Assembly (NCBI GenBank): GCA_023416585.1
Contig: JAEZHM010000088.1
Coordinates: 1 to 64,000 of the forward strand
Direction of reading: 5' to 3'
Length of the DNA: 64,000 nucleotides
Origin: Bacillota bacterium
Lineage (GTDB): Bacteria > Bacillota > Clostridia > Christensenellales > Aristaeellaceae
Position numbers and translations under genes: made by a program. The first letter of the stretch is position 1. Each line of letters opens with the position of its first letter. Positions 1 to 8,376 of the stretch are shown here, piece by piece. The notes beneath the pieces are model-generated. The model was not told where the DNA came from. It did not search any database and saw only the letters and a program-made list of their open reading frames with translations.

Positions 1-50
1 CTCCGCCGTTGGCCATACTCTATATCCGTAAAGTTGTATTGCTCTTTCAT
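1..50 (-). CDS. 5' end of an unidentified gene leaving the left edge
   Basis: Read on the minus strand, an ATG at 50 opens a frame beginning MKEQYNFTDIEYGQRR that is still open at the window edge. It is preceded by a purine-rich GAGGTGAGGGAG ribosome site directly upstream. Only 16 residues are visible, so no function can be given. The start is supported by the ribosome site and by the A+T-rich promoter-like stretch at 51-104. Confidence 0.45.
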   Translation of the reverse strand, partial: MKEQYNFTDIEYGQRR

Positions 51-104
51 CTCCCTCACCTCTGCTTAATTATACCATGTTTCCCCATTCCTTTTAATCA
101 TTGT

Positions 105-500
105 TTACTTGAGGGGAAGGTGGCGCGAAGCGACGGATGAGGTGTCAAGCGTCGGCATAACAAACGAATAGATATCTTCACATACGCTGCTAAATCTCAT
201 GTTGATATCCGCATTGGTATATCGCTTAACAGTCAAACCAAGATCAAGCATGAATTTATCGCGTTTTGCATCGGCCTTCATACCCTTTTTATCGTAATGC
301 TGTGATCCATCAAGTTCTACCACCAGCTTTGCATTGGCACAATAAAAATCAACAATATAGCTTCCAATTGCTTTTTGACGGTGGAATATTACCGGAAGCC
401 CTTTCAGGAAATCGAACCAGAGGTGCCGTTCTTCCTTTGTCATGCTTTTTCTTAAATTTTGCGCATTGGTTGTCAAGCTTGGATTATGTAGGCTGTTCAT
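105..500 (-). CDS. DUF559 endonuclease-like protein, copy 1
   Basis: A 131-residue protein of the DUF559 family, whose fold is related to very-short-patch-repair (Vsr) and PD-(D/E)XK nucleases. Visible family features are TKEERHLWF near the N-terminus, then FHRQKAIGSYIVDFYC, then VVELDGSQHY, where the D, E and D residues are the expected acidic cluster. The start at 500 is chosen because GAGGTG sits 5 bases upstream; a longer reading to 617 would only translate repeat DNA. Both the ribosome site and the last 14 codons lie inside the flanking repeat. Enzymatic activity has rarely been shown for this family, so the role is inferred. Confidence 0.8.
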   Translation of the reverse strand: MNSLHNPSLTTNAQNLRKSMTKEERHLWFDFLKGLPVIFHRQKAIGSYIVDFYCANAKLVVELDGSQHYDKKGMKADAKRDKFMLDLGLTVKRYTNADINMRFSSVCEDIYSFVMPTLDTSSVASRHLPLK

Positions 501-716
501 TTTACACCTCATCCGTCGCTGCGCGCCACCTATTCCATCTGGCTCAATCGTCGCACTACTCACTGCGTTCGCATTGCTCGTTTCGCCAGCCTCCTCCACC
601 CTGCCCACTTCCGTCACTGGCGGGGGCAGGGTTACGGAGCCCTCGAGGGGAAGGCTTTATATGTACCCTTCATATGTTTTCTATCCATAGGGGTAATGTT
701 GAATCTTCACACAACA
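108..716 (-). mobile_element. DUF559 cassette, copy 1, bounded by inverted palindromic repeats
   Basis: The left end (about 110-147) carries TTGAGGGGAAGGTGGCGC followed by a GCGACGGATGAGGTG segment. An inverted copy of the same sequence lies at 507-533, immediately upstream of the gene start, so the coding region is boxed by inverted ends. Beyond it lies a GC-rich hairpin module (about 575-640) and a second short end, CCCTCGAGGGGAAGGCTT, at about 636. Nearly the whole segment recurs as a direct repeat at 800-1632. Calling it mobile is an inference from the duplication and the inverted termini; no transposase is present. Confidence 0.5.
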
Positions 717-797
717 TGATTAAGCGGCATCGTACGTCCATTTTCATTCCACGGGCAAATGACATATCTTTAAATTCAATATCAATGCTGCCAGCAA

Positions 798-1202
798 TTA
801 AGCCTTCCCCTTGAGGGGAAGGTGGCGCGAAGCGACGGATGAGGTGTCAAGCGTCGGCATAACAAGTGAATAGATATCTTCACATACGCTGATAAATCTC
901 ATGTTGATATCAGCATTGGTATATCGCTTAACAGTCAAACCAAGATCAAGCATGAATTCATCGCGTCTTGCATCGGCCTTCATACCCTTTTCATCGTAAT
1001 GCTGTGATCCATCAAGTTCTATCACCAGCTTTGCATTGGCACAATAGAAATCAACAATATAGCTTCCAATTGCTTTTTGACGGTGGAATATAACCGGAAG
1101 CCCTTTCAGGAAATCGAACCAGAGGTGCCGCTCTTCCTTTGTCATGCTTTTTCTTAGATTTTGCGCATTGGTTGTCAAGCTTGGATTATGTAGGCTGTTC
1201 AT
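798..1202 (-). CDS. DUF559 endonuclease-like protein, copy 2
   Basis: 134 residues, almost identical to the product of 105-500, with a few conservative changes (V/I before ELDGSQHY; K/E and K/R in the KADARRDEF segment). The acidic cluster and the FHRQKAIGSYIVDFYC motif are intact, so both copies look functional. The start at 1202 is set by GAGGTG 5 bases upstream. The C-terminus runs three residues longer than copy 1 because the left repeat end is complete here, which shows that the stop codon is taken from DNA at the repeat boundary. Confidence 0.8.
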   Translation of the reverse strand: MNSLHNPSLTTNAQNLRKSMTKEERHLWFDFLKGLPVIFHRQKAIGSYIVDFYCANAKLVIELDGSQHYDEKGMKADARRDEFMLDLGLTVKRYTNADINMRFISVCEDIYSLVMPTLDTSSVASRHLPLKGKA

Positions 1203-1632
1203 TTTACACCTCATCCGTCGCTGCGCGCCACCTATTCCATCTGTCTCAATCGTCGTACTACTCACTGCGTTCGCAACCCCGGCGGCTCAATCGTCGCATC
1301 GCTTCGCTGTGCCCATCTGGCTCAATAGTCGCATTGCATCGCTGCCGCTTGCACTGCTCCTTTTCGCCAGCCTCCTTCACCCCTCCCTTATCCGCCACTG
1401 GCGGGGTCGGGGTTCCGGAGCCCGCGCTGCTCGTTTCGCTCGCTTCCTCCGCCCGTCTTATTGCCCCCACTGGGGGCAGCCGGGCTTTGGAACCCGTTTC
1501 GCCAGCCTCCTCCACCCTGCCCATTTCCGTCACTGGCGGGGGCAGGGTTACGGAGCCCTCAAGGGGAAGGCTTTATATGTACCCTGCATATGTTTTCTTT
1601 CCACAGGGGAAATTGTGAATCTTCGAACAACT
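800..1632 (-). mobile_element. DUF559 cassette, copy 2, with expanded GC-rich module
   Basis: A near-identical direct repeat of 108-716. Here the left end is complete, beginning ATTAAGCCTTCCCCTTGAGG at 801, and the inverted end is at 1209-1235. The cassette is longer than copy 1 because the GC-rich module reading roughly 'CGCCAGCCTCC...CACTGGCGGGG...CGGAGCCC' occurs three times (about 1365-1555) instead of once. Both copies end with the same ATGTACCCT-CATATGTTTTCT and GAATCTTC stretches. The pattern suggests tandem duplication followed by slippage or recombination within the module. Confidence 0.5.
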
Positions 1633-1648
1633 TTATAAGCACTCCACG

Positions 1649-1713
1649 ATTAAGCCTTCCCCTTGAGGGGAAGGTGGCGCCGCAGCGCCGGATGAGGTGT
1701 CAAGCGTCGGCAT
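1649..1713 (+). repeat. Solo copy of the DUF559-cassette end repeat
   Basis: This is a third copy of the left cassette end: ATTAAGCCTTCCCCTTGAGG, then GGAAGGTGGCGC, a CGCAGCGCCGG variant loop and GATGAGGTGTCAAGCGTCGG. It stops just after CATAACAG, where the coding part of the cassettes would begin. It may be a deletion remnant or a landing site left by the tandem duplication. Confidence 0.6.
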
Positions 1714-1757
1714 AACAGAAGGCTTAAAAGAGGCTATGAGCACAATTTCAAATCAAC

Positions 1758-4181
1758 TCACCCCAGCACCTTTTCCACAAACACCTTCGCTATGTCGGGG
1801 TCGAACTGTTTTCCCGCCTCCCGGCTTATTTCGTTTGTTGCATCGCTTATGCTTTTTGCTTTTCTGTAAGCCCTGTCGTTGGTCATGGCGTCAAACGAAT
1901 CCACAACGGTAATGATCCGGGACAAAAGCGGTATGCTTTCCCCCTTCAAGCCCTGGGGATATCCATTTCCATCCCAGCGTTCATGGTGAGCAAGAATGTA
2001 TTCCGCAATCTGGCTAAGCTCCGGAACGGTTCTGGCGATCCTGTACCCCGCTTCGGGATGCTTTTTGATTTCGGCCCATTCTTCCAAAGTCAAAGATCCG
2101 GCTTTTGTGAGTATGTTCGAGTCAACGCTTATTTTTCCTATATCGTGCAGTTCGCTGAGCAGCTCCAGCGCTACCAGGTCTTCATCCTTCAAGTGAAGTT
2201 CTCTGCCCAATTGCTTGGAAAGCTCCGCAAGCCTGTCGCAGTGCTCCCTTGTTTCGTAATCCTTTTCCGCAAGCGCGGCCTTGATGGAAGTGATAATCGT
2301 GCTGTGCAGGCTTTTATGCGCCAGCAGTTTCCGCTGGTACATGCCCTGTTCTGCCGTTTTGATCACCTTTTCCAGCAGTTCATGCCTGCTGTTCTTTGTG
2401 GCGCAGCCCAAGGAAAGGCTTGCAAAAGACAGTTCCCTGGGGATCTGCATGGTGTGGCCGGCGCAGGCGTCTTTGATCCTGTCCATAATCTCTTTCGCAG
2501 TAGCCTCATCGGTTAAAGGCAACAGCAGGCAGAATTCGTCGCCGCCTATTCTGGCAGCCACATCGCTTACCCTTGTGCAGGCCATTAATATATTGGCTAC
2601 CGCCTGCAAAATACGGTCGCCTTCATTATGGCCGAAGGCGTCGTTGATCAGTTTCAGGCCATTGATGTCGCCTATGATCACCGACAGGGGAAAGCTGCCC
2701 AGGTTATCCAGGCGTATCTTTTCCCTTTCGAAATAGGCCCGGTTATACAGCCCGGTCAAAGCGTCATGGTAGCTTAGGTATTGTATTTCCTTTTCCTTCT
2801 TTTTCCGTTCGTTGATATCACGGCTGATGCCCACCATGCCCAGCACATTCCCGGCTGTATCATAATACGGCGTTTTTACCGTATCGAAATACACCATGCT
2901 TCCCTCGGGCGTGACAACATATTCTTCCACCATTTGAGGTTCCCTGCCATGAATCGCCCCCACGTCCGACTCCCTGTACCATTCCGCTACGCTCTTATCA
3001 AAGAGTTCATATATGCTCTTTCCTACAACATCGGCTTCCTTCAGCCCCGTATATTTCTCAAACGCACGGTTGCAGCCCAGATACCTGCTGTTCTTATCCT
3101 TGTAAAAGATCATGTCCGGTATAGAATTCAAAAGGCATACCAGCAAGGCCTGTTTTGCCTCGTGCTCCTGATATAGCGCCTTGTAATTTGCTTCGCTTCT
3201 TTTCAAATCTTCCCTGGCCAGTATGGTATCGGTTATTTCCTGTGCCATGCAAAGATGCTGGCCCTGATTGCGGCCGCGGACCCTGAGCGTAGCAATGGTC
3301 ATGTGTGCCCATACAACTGAACCGTCGGGCTTCAAATACCGCTTGTCCATGGTATAGCCGTTGATTTCGCCGGACAGCATTCTTGCAAACTGCTGTTTAT
3401 CTTCCTCAATATCATCAGGATGGGTATACTCTTCCCAATGGAGCTTTTCCAGTTCCCTTTTTGACCTGCAAACCATTTTTTCAAACGTGCTGTTGATCAG
3501 TATTGTTTTCGGACCATCCGCAATCATGATTCCCAGGGGGGCCTCTTCAATAACTGTCCGCAGGTATACCTCGCTGTCTTCCAGCCCTTCTTTCATGTGG
3601 ATCCTTGCCAGCGTATCGTAAACCACCATGCACAGAATCATGGATATAACCGGGTATGCCGTCATGACAGGCAGGCTGATATTATCAAATACCGAAACAA
3701 TCATTTGCGAAGGCAAGGCCAATATGCAAACAAGCATGACAATGTGCGTTAGCAGGCCAAACAGGTAAAATTCCAGCCAATTGTTCTTCCGGCCTGCGAT
3801 CTTCTCCCACCGCTGCCTTTTCCACAACAGTCCCACGGCGGCGGAGAATACGATAACGAGTACGCCCATGTATACGCCTGGACCACCGATGAATATCCTG
3901 TATGCGCATATGACCGCAGTGCCGATGATGGTTGGTATAAAGCCAAAGAACATGCCGGATATGCTGATCAGAATGGACCGTGTATCAAAAACCACGCCAG
4001 GCTTCAATTCAACCGTATTATACAAAAGTGTTATTCCCACCAAGCCGATGATGATGCCAAGAATAATGCTGTATATGCCCTTGCTTTTCCAATATTGTAC
4101 ATATAAAGTGGTGAATAGGATGCACATGATCAAAAGCAATGCCGCATTCAGTGTCAGGCCGTTCAAAAACTCATTTAGCAT
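1758..4181 (-). CDS. Membrane PAS-PAS-GGDEF-HD-GYP c-di-GMP signalling protein
   Basis: 807 residues. An N-terminal block of about six hydrophobic helices (residues 10-195) resembles the 5TMR-LYT sensor module. Two PAS domains follow (about 205-320 and 345-460), the first with LGIMIADGP and the second with DMIFYKDKNSRYLGCNRAF. The GGDEF motif at 546-550 is intact, with an RxxD inhibitory site (R537-D540) spaced five residues before it, so cyclase activity is expected. The C-terminal HD-GYP domain keeps H679-D680, the HHERWDGNGYP stretch (about 732-742) and D761, so c-di-GMP phosphodiesterase activity is also expected. Having both active sites makes this a bifunctional candidate at the inner membrane. 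No partner gene adjoins it; the gene is divergent from tetR at 4470. Confidence 0.92.
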   Translation of the reverse strand: MLNEFLNGLTLNAALLLIMCILFTTLYVQYWKSKGIYSIILGIIIGLVGITLLYNTVELKPGVVFDTRSILISISGMFFGFIPTIIGTAVICAYRIFIGGPGVYMGVLVIVFSAAVGLLWKRQRWEKIAGRKNNWLEFYLFGLLTHIVMLVCILALPSQMIVSVFDNISLPVMTAYPVISMILCMVVYDTLARIHMKEGLEDSEVYLRTVIEEAPLGIMIADGPKTILINSTFEKMVCRSKRELEKLHWEEYTHPDDIEEDKQQFARMLSGEINGYTMDKRYLKPDGSVVWAHMTIATLRVRGRNQGQHLCMAQEITDTILAREDLKRSEANYKALYQEHEAKQALLVCLLNSIPDMIFYKDKNSRYLGCNRAFEKYTGLKEADVVGKSIYELFDKSVAEWYRESDVGAIHGREPQMVEEYVVTPEGSMVYFDTVKTPYYDTAGNVLGMVGISRDINERKKKEKEIQYLSYHDALTGLYNRAYFEREKIRLDNLGSFPLSVIIGDINGLKLINDAFGHNEGDRILQAVANILMACTRVSDVAARIGGDEFCLLLPLTDEATAKEIMDRIKDACAGHTMQIPRELSFASLSLGCATKNSRHELLEKVIKTAEQGMYQRKLLAHKSLHSTIITSIKAALAEKDYETREHCDRLAELSKQLGRELHLKDEDLVALELLSELHDIGKISVDSNILTKAGSLTLEEWAEIKKHPEAGYRIARTVPELSQIAEYILAHHERWDGNGYPQGLKGESIPLLSRIITVVDSFDAMTNDRAYRKAKSISDATNEISREAGKQFDPDIAKVFVEKVLG

Positions 4182-4349
4182 GAAGCCTACCCCGATCTAT
4201 ATTCATATGAGCATGTACAATTCGACAACATCCGCTAACATCGTAAATCACCAACCAAAACATGTCAACAGTTTTTATATAATAAGAATAACACAACGTA
4301 CCTTTTCCGGGCCGACCCGGCGGCATATGGAAAAATGGTTTGATATCCC

Positions 4350-4428
4350 TTGACAAATGTGAATAACAGCGTTATTATACATAACGGTGTTATGAAATTG
4401 AACACCGTTATTTTAATGACGGTGTTAT
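4350..4428 (+). promoter_or_regulatory. tetR promoter with three related operator half-site arrays
   Basis: TTGACA at 4350-4355 and TATTAT at 4373-4378 are 17 bases apart. A palindrome AATAAC-AGC-GTTATT (4362-4376) covers the spacer and -10. Immediately downstream, ATAACGGTGTT (4381-4391) and its exact reverse complement (4401-4411) are separated by nine bases, and a further half-site ACGGTGTTAT follows at 4419-4428. This arrangement fits autorepression by the TetR protein encoded 40 bases downstream. Confidence 0.75.
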
Positions 4429-4469
4429 CAAGGCCAATCACATGCGTAAAGCACCTGGAGGGATGCGGT

Positions 4470-5057
4470 TTGACAAGGGAAGACCAAAAATCGCGAAGCG
4501 ACGCGGTACGGCAGGCCATATTGGATACAGCGCTGGAAATCGGGCTGAACGAGGGATTTGAGGCCGTCTCCATCCGCAAAATCATAGGCAAAATGAATTA
4601 CTCCACAGGTGTTGTCTATCATTATTTCAAAGACAAGCAGGAGATCATCGATGCCATTGAGGAGGCCGAAACAGCCTGGCTGGGCAGCGAAATTCGGCGG
4701 CTGATCACAGATGATATGGACGCTGTCACCAGCATGAAGATCGCCTTCCGAATGTCTTTGCAATTGGCGCTTACGGAGCCTGAAAAGTACAACCTCATCG
4801 TGCTGCACAAGTACTCGAGGAGAAATCCCGGCGCCACACCGTGGATGGATTACCTGGCGGTCAACCTTCAAAGGGACATGGAAGCGGGTAAGCTGCGGAG
4901 TATGGATCCGCAAAAGGCCGCGTTCGCCATCTGGAGTTCGTTCCTGGGTTTCAACCTGACCATCTCACGTCAGAATGGCATTACAAAGGACGATGCACAG
5001 GCGCTTTTTGACACCCAGATGGATATCGTACTGAATGGAATATTGAAAGATGAATAA
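4470..5057 (+). CDS. TetR family transcriptional regulator
   Basis: 195 residues from a TTG start at 4470, chosen because GGAGG lies about 8 bases upstream; upstream ATG codons at 4392 or earlier would fall inside the operator array or at the transcript 5' end. The N-terminal helix-turn-helix reads AILDTALEIG...GFEAVSIRKIIGKM...STGVVYHYFKDKQEI, the standard TetR signature. The C-terminal ligand domain is not recognisable to a subfamily. The gene leads the two flavodoxin-fold genes on the same strand (54 bases away), so it probably represses itself and them in response to a small molecule. Confidence 0.9.
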   Translation: MTREDQKSRSDAVRQAILDTALEIGLNEGFEAVSIRKIIGKMNYSTGVVYHYFKDKQEIIDAIEEAETAWLGSEIRRLITDDMDAVTSMKIAFRMSLQLALTEPEKYNLIVLHKYSRRNPGATPWMDYLAVNLQRDMEAGKLRSMDPQKAAFAIWSSFLGFNLTISRQNGITKDDAQALFDTQMDIVLNGILKDE

Positions 5058-5110
5058 CAGTGGACTGTTAACTGTGGAAGCAGGCAGCAATCCATAACGG
5101 AGGAAACCAT

Positions 5111-5650
5111 ATGATCACAATTCTGGCGGATGAAGGAAAAGACACGGCCGGTTTAAAGCTGTATCAGGCATTTACGTCAAGGGGTATAGAGGCAGACTAT
5201 GTGCAGCTGAAGGATGTTACGGTGAAGCCCTGCGTAGGCTGCAACGGCTGCACCTACAAAACCTACGGAAAATGCGTTGTTCGCGATGATGGCGACTGGA
5301 TTTACGGGAAGATCCTCCGCTCCCAGGCGGTGCTTGTGGTATCACCCATCCTCTTTGGCGGCTATACCGTAAAAACAAAACGCGTGCTGGACAAATTAGG
5401 GCTCATCATGGACCGGCACTATTTCGTGGTCCAGGGGGAATTGACCAAAGGCGGTTTAACGGACAGGCAGTTTAAGCTTTTTGCCCTGGGCGTTCAGGAG
5501 GATGCTGATCCGGAGGAGGCTGAAGCCTTTAAAAGCCTGGTGCATGAAACCAACGTCATCACAAGGGGTGGGGGAAAGGCATACACAACCGGCCCCTCCC
5601 TTTCGGATGAACTGACCACGCAGATTGTAAGGGAGGTTGCGCTGGTATGA
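5111..5650 (+). CDS. Flavodoxin-fold NADPH-dependent FMN reductase family protein
   Basis: 179 residues. The alpha/beta start MITILADEGKDTAG and the cysteine cluster CVGCNGCTYKTYGKC (about residues 38-52), followed by VRDDGDW, match iron-sulfur flavoprotein and FMN-reductase relatives. VVSPILFGGYT is the usual flavin-loop region. It lacks the full spacing of a classical [4Fe-4S] site, so cluster binding is uncertain. Start supported by AACGGAGGAAACC. The stop overlaps the next start by four bases (ATGA), so the two are probably translationally coupled and may form one redox unit under TetR control. Confidence 0.8.
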   Translation: MITILADEGKDTAGLKLYQAFTSRGIEADYVQLKDVTVKPCVGCNGCTYKTYGKCVVRDDGDWIYGKILRSQAVLVVSPILFGGYTVKTKRVLDKLGLIMDRHYFVVQGELTKGGLTDRQFKLFALGVQEDADPEEAEAFKSLVHETNVITRGGGKAYTTGPSLSDELTTQIVREVALV

Positions 5651-6297
5651 AGCAATTTCTGCTCATCCATGTAAGCCCCAGGAAGAAGGGCACCAGCGCC
5701 ATGTTGACATCCAGGTGCAGGGAATACCTTGAAAGCAGGGGCCACACTGTTTTGGTTACAGAATTGTTCACAAACCTCAATCATCTTGAAGAAATCGCAG
5801 CGGCGGCCGCAACGGCTGATACGATACTGTTTTGCGGGCCCTGTTATATCAACACCTATCCCGCAGATGCTTACGCGCTGCTTGAGGAGTTATATGCCCG
5901 CCGGGAAGTTCTTCACGGGCAGAGAATATATGGCATCATACAGGGCGGCATGCCCTACCCCCACACCCACGAAAATGGACTGAAAGCGTTGGAACTGTTT
6001 GCTAAAAGGGCCGGCCTTCGGTATATGGGCGGCTTTGTGATGGGGTTGGGCGCCATGCTAAACGGCCAGCCGCTGGAGAAGCTTCTCAACGCGAAAAAAG
6101 TGATACCGCAGCTGAATCTTTTCTTCAGCCATATGGAAAAGGGCGAGGAAACTCCCCGGCAGGTGTATCAGGCGTCGAAGCTGCGCTTGCCAGGCCTGTT
6201 ATGCCATCTGATGGCACGCATGGCCAATAAGAAGATCGATAAGGATCTAAAAAAGCATGGCATTGATCCGAAAAAGCCCAGCCCCTATCTGTCATAG
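5647..6297 (+). CDS. Flavodoxin-like NAD(P)H oxidoreductase
   Basis: 216 residues with an FMN-binding flavodoxin-like start, LLIHVSPRKKGTSAML, where SPRKKGTS fills the phosphate-binding loop. DTILFCGPCYINTYPAD resembles the second flavin loop. The C-terminal 40 residues are basic and helical. It overlaps the upstream reductase by ATGA. Substrate unknown; quinone, nitroaromatic or thiol-stress reduction would fit a TetR-controlled pair with a nitroreductase nearby, but that is inference. Confidence 0.75.
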   Translation: MKQFLLIHVSPRKKGTSAMLTSRCREYLESRGHTVLVTELFTNLNHLEEIAAAAATADTILFCGPCYINTYPADAYALLEELYARREVLHGQRIYGIIQGGMPYPHTHENGLKALELFAKRAGLRYMGGFVMGLGAMLNGQPLEKLLNAKKVIPQLNLFFSHMEKGEETPRQVYQASKLRLPGLLCHLMARMANKKIDKDLKKHGIDPKKPSPYLS

Positions 6298-6476
6298 GAT
6301 TCCAGCCTGCCTTGAAAATGACGCGTAATTAATAAAGCGGTGAACCTCTCCCAGCCTCCTTCGCCGGCAGTACCCTAACCCTCCACGAGTGGGCCTATTG
6401 GAAACCCATATGTTGACATGAAAAGCTTCGCCATGATAAGCTGGGCAGGATGTATGGTACATGGGAGGTAAGTGGT

Positions 6477-7229
6477 ATGAACGATGTATTGAAAACCCTT
6501 CACGAGCGCAAATCGGTGCGCGTATATGAGGACCGGCCTGTAAGCAATGAAGATAAGGAAACGATCCTGCTGGCGGCCATGGCGGCGCCTACCGCGGGCA
6601 ATCAGCAGCTGTACACGATCCTTGATATCACCGACCGTGCGCTGCTGGAAGCGTTATCTGTGACCTGCGACAATCAGCCCTTTATCGCCACAGCACCCAT
6701 GGCACTAATCTTTTGCGCCGATGCTCAAAAGTGGTATGACGCGTATAAAGCGGGAGGCTGCAATCCCAGAAAGCCCGGCCCGGGTGATTTGCTGCTTGCC
6801 GTTTCGGATGCATGCATCGCGGCTCAAAACGCCGTGATTGCCGCGCAAAGCCTGGGGATCGGCTCCTGCTATATAGGCGATATCATGGAGAGGTGCGAGG
6901 ATCACAGGCGGATGCTGAACCTTCCCGCTTATGTATATCCGGCGGCCATGCTGGTATTCGGGTACCCGACGGAGCAGCAGATAACCCGCGTCAAGCCGGA
7001 ACGCTGTGATATAAGGCATATCGTGCATGAAAACCGCTACCGCAGCATGGACAATGAGGAACTGAGCGATATGCTGAGGCAAAGCCGGGACAGGTGGAAC
7101 TTTGAAGAATGGATCCAGGCCTTTTGCAAACGCAAGTATAATTCTGAATTCGCTGTGGAAATGAGCAGGTCAGCGGCGCAATACCTGACGGCTTTCGGAA
7201 TGGTTGAGGACAAGACGCCCAACCGCTGA
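6477..7229 (+). CDS. Nitroreductase family protein
   Basis: 250 residues; start at 6477 because GGGAGG sits 9 bases upstream, whereas the ATG at 6450 has none. The N-terminus LKTLHERKSVRVYEDRPV is the nitroreductase FMN-phosphate-binding segment, followed by AAMAAPTAGNQQ. AAQSLGIGSCYIGDI and the YPAAMLVFGYP strand are family hallmarks. Such enzymes reduce nitro groups, quinones or flavins with NAD(P)H as FMN-containing dimers. A C-terminal extension of about 60 residues (after IRHIVHENRYR) is longer than in minimal members. It stands alone, about 180 bases after the flavodoxin pair. Confidence 0.88.
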   Translation: MNDVLKTLHERKSVRVYEDRPVSNEDKETILLAAMAAPTAGNQQLYTILDITDRALLEALSVTCDNQPFIATAPMALIFCADAQKWYDAYKAGGCNPRKPGPGDLLLAVSDACIAAQNAVIAAQSLGIGSCYIGDIMERCEDHRRMLNLPAYVYPAAMLVFGYPTEQQITRVKPERCDIRHIVHENRYRSMDNEELSDMLRQSRDRWNFEEWIQAFCKRKYNSEFAVEMSRSAAQYLTAFGMVEDKTPNR

Positions 7230-7332
7230 GCGGGAGAAGATCAAACCCTAAAGCAATGTACGCTGGAGAATAGATTTCAAGAAAAGGGGAAGCCGCCTCC
7301 GGCCACTTACATACGCTTTGGAAACCAATCTT

Positions 7333-7458
7333 GGCGGGCGATTGATAATCGCCCCTACTTCCATATAAGAGATAATGCCCCTTCTTCCGGATGCTTGTAT
7401 GATGGAAGGAAGGATAACTTACTCTTTACGGTGTAGGGGCGATTATCAATCGCCCGCC
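7333..7458. repeat. 126-bp element with 26-bp inverted ends (family B), copy 1
   Basis: The left end at 7333-7358 contains GGGCGATTGATAATCGCCCC plus flanking GGC and TAC. An exact inverted copy is at 7433-7458. The ends are themselves palindromic. The 74-base interior has no gene. A second paired element of almost the same length is at 16902-17028, and a single end is at 8590-8611. The remainder of the 7230-7578 intergenic stretch shows nothing else convincing. Confidence 0.65.
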
Positions 7459-7578
7459 TGTATCGCGTTATATGCGCATCGATTATTCTGGTTGGTACGA
7501 ACGCAAAACTATCTTATGAATTTTGTTTCATCTATAGAAGAGATTAATGCCGGATGAAGCAGCATATCACGAAAGATG

Positions 7579-8376
7579 CTATCTACTCGTCAAGCCTTGA
7601 TGCCCGGCCAACGAAAGCAGCCTTGCCAAACCTTCCGGGAAACCTGGGACATGCTGTAAAATGAACTGCACGATCTGCTCCCTGGAAGCCCGGTCCGCAA
7701 TCAAGGTGTAATCGCCTGTTGGTGCGCCGCCCACGGCCACCCGCCCCACGGCCGCGCCGCCCACCGCCAGCTCTGACGCGATGGCCGCGCCGCCAAAAGC
7801 GTACACGCCGATGGCAGCCCCGCCAAACGCCACAAAGCCGATGGCAGCGCCGCCCAGCGCAAATCCGCCCAATGCCAGGCCGCCCAAGGCCAGCAAAAGC
7901 CCCAGGGATAATCCGCCAAGGCTGAACAAGCCCAGCGCAAAGCCGCCGATGCTTACCACACCCAATGCCACATCGCCTATGGCAATGATGCCCTTGGCCA
8001 CGCCCGGGGTACGTGTAAACCGTGAGAATTTTACGTGTACAAGGGGCAGGCCTAAGAAGCGCGTTTTGCTTACATATTCGTACGGACCCTGCCGTTTGAG
8101 ATAATGTTTGATTTCCTTCAGTTCCTCCACCACAGCGCTGTCTTCAGGCGCGGAAGCGCTTGCGGAAGGGGCTGATTCCGCGTCGTCACGCAAAAGGGAA
8201 TCGGTACTTACTTTAAAAATGTCTGCTATGGAGACCAGCTTGTCAATTTCCGGCATCGCCATGCCGGCCTCCCACTTGCTGACGGACTGCCGGGATACGT
8301 TCAGCATGTCGGCCAGGTTCTCCTGGGAAAATCCCTTTTCCCGCCTCAGTTGAAACAGCTTATCGGAAAACGCCAT
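7579..8376 (-). CDS. XRE-family regulator with C-terminal glycine-rich pentad repeats
   Basis: 265 residues from the ATG at 8376, chosen for GAGGTG 8 bases upstream. Residues 5-60 form a classic helix-turn-helix (LRREKGFSQENLADMLNVSR, then QSVSKWEAG). After an acidic-serine linker, residues 130-221 consist of about 18 tandem five-residue units of the form x-x-(A/S)-(L/I/F/V)-G, with two one-residue slips. This looks like a beta-helix or a membrane-embedded Gly/Ala repeat, not a normal sensor domain. The tail is rich enough in Ala, Leu and Gly to bias base composition locally. Ligand and targets unknown. Confidence 0.8.
   Translation of the reverse strand: MAFSDKLFQLRREKGFSQENLADMLNVSRQSVSKWEAGMAMPEIDKLVSIADIFKVSTDSLLRDDAESAPSASASAPEDSAVVEELKEIKHYLKRQGPYEYVSKTRFLGLPLVHVKFSRFTRTPGVAKGIIAIGDVALGVVSIGGFALGLFSLGGLSLGLLLALGGLALGGFALGGAAIGFVAFGGAAIGVYAFGGAAIASELAVGGAAVGRVAVGGAPTGDYTLIADRASREQIVQFILQHVPGFPEGLARLLSLAGHQGLTSR

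Noticed and set aside
266..814. Long + strand frames over the first DUF559 cassette
   Set aside because: They run antisense to a recognised gene and through repeat DNA; no ribosome site.
1139..1638. Overlapping frames in the GC-rich module of the second cassette
   Set aside because: Product is low-complexity translation of the repeat module in several frames, with no family match.
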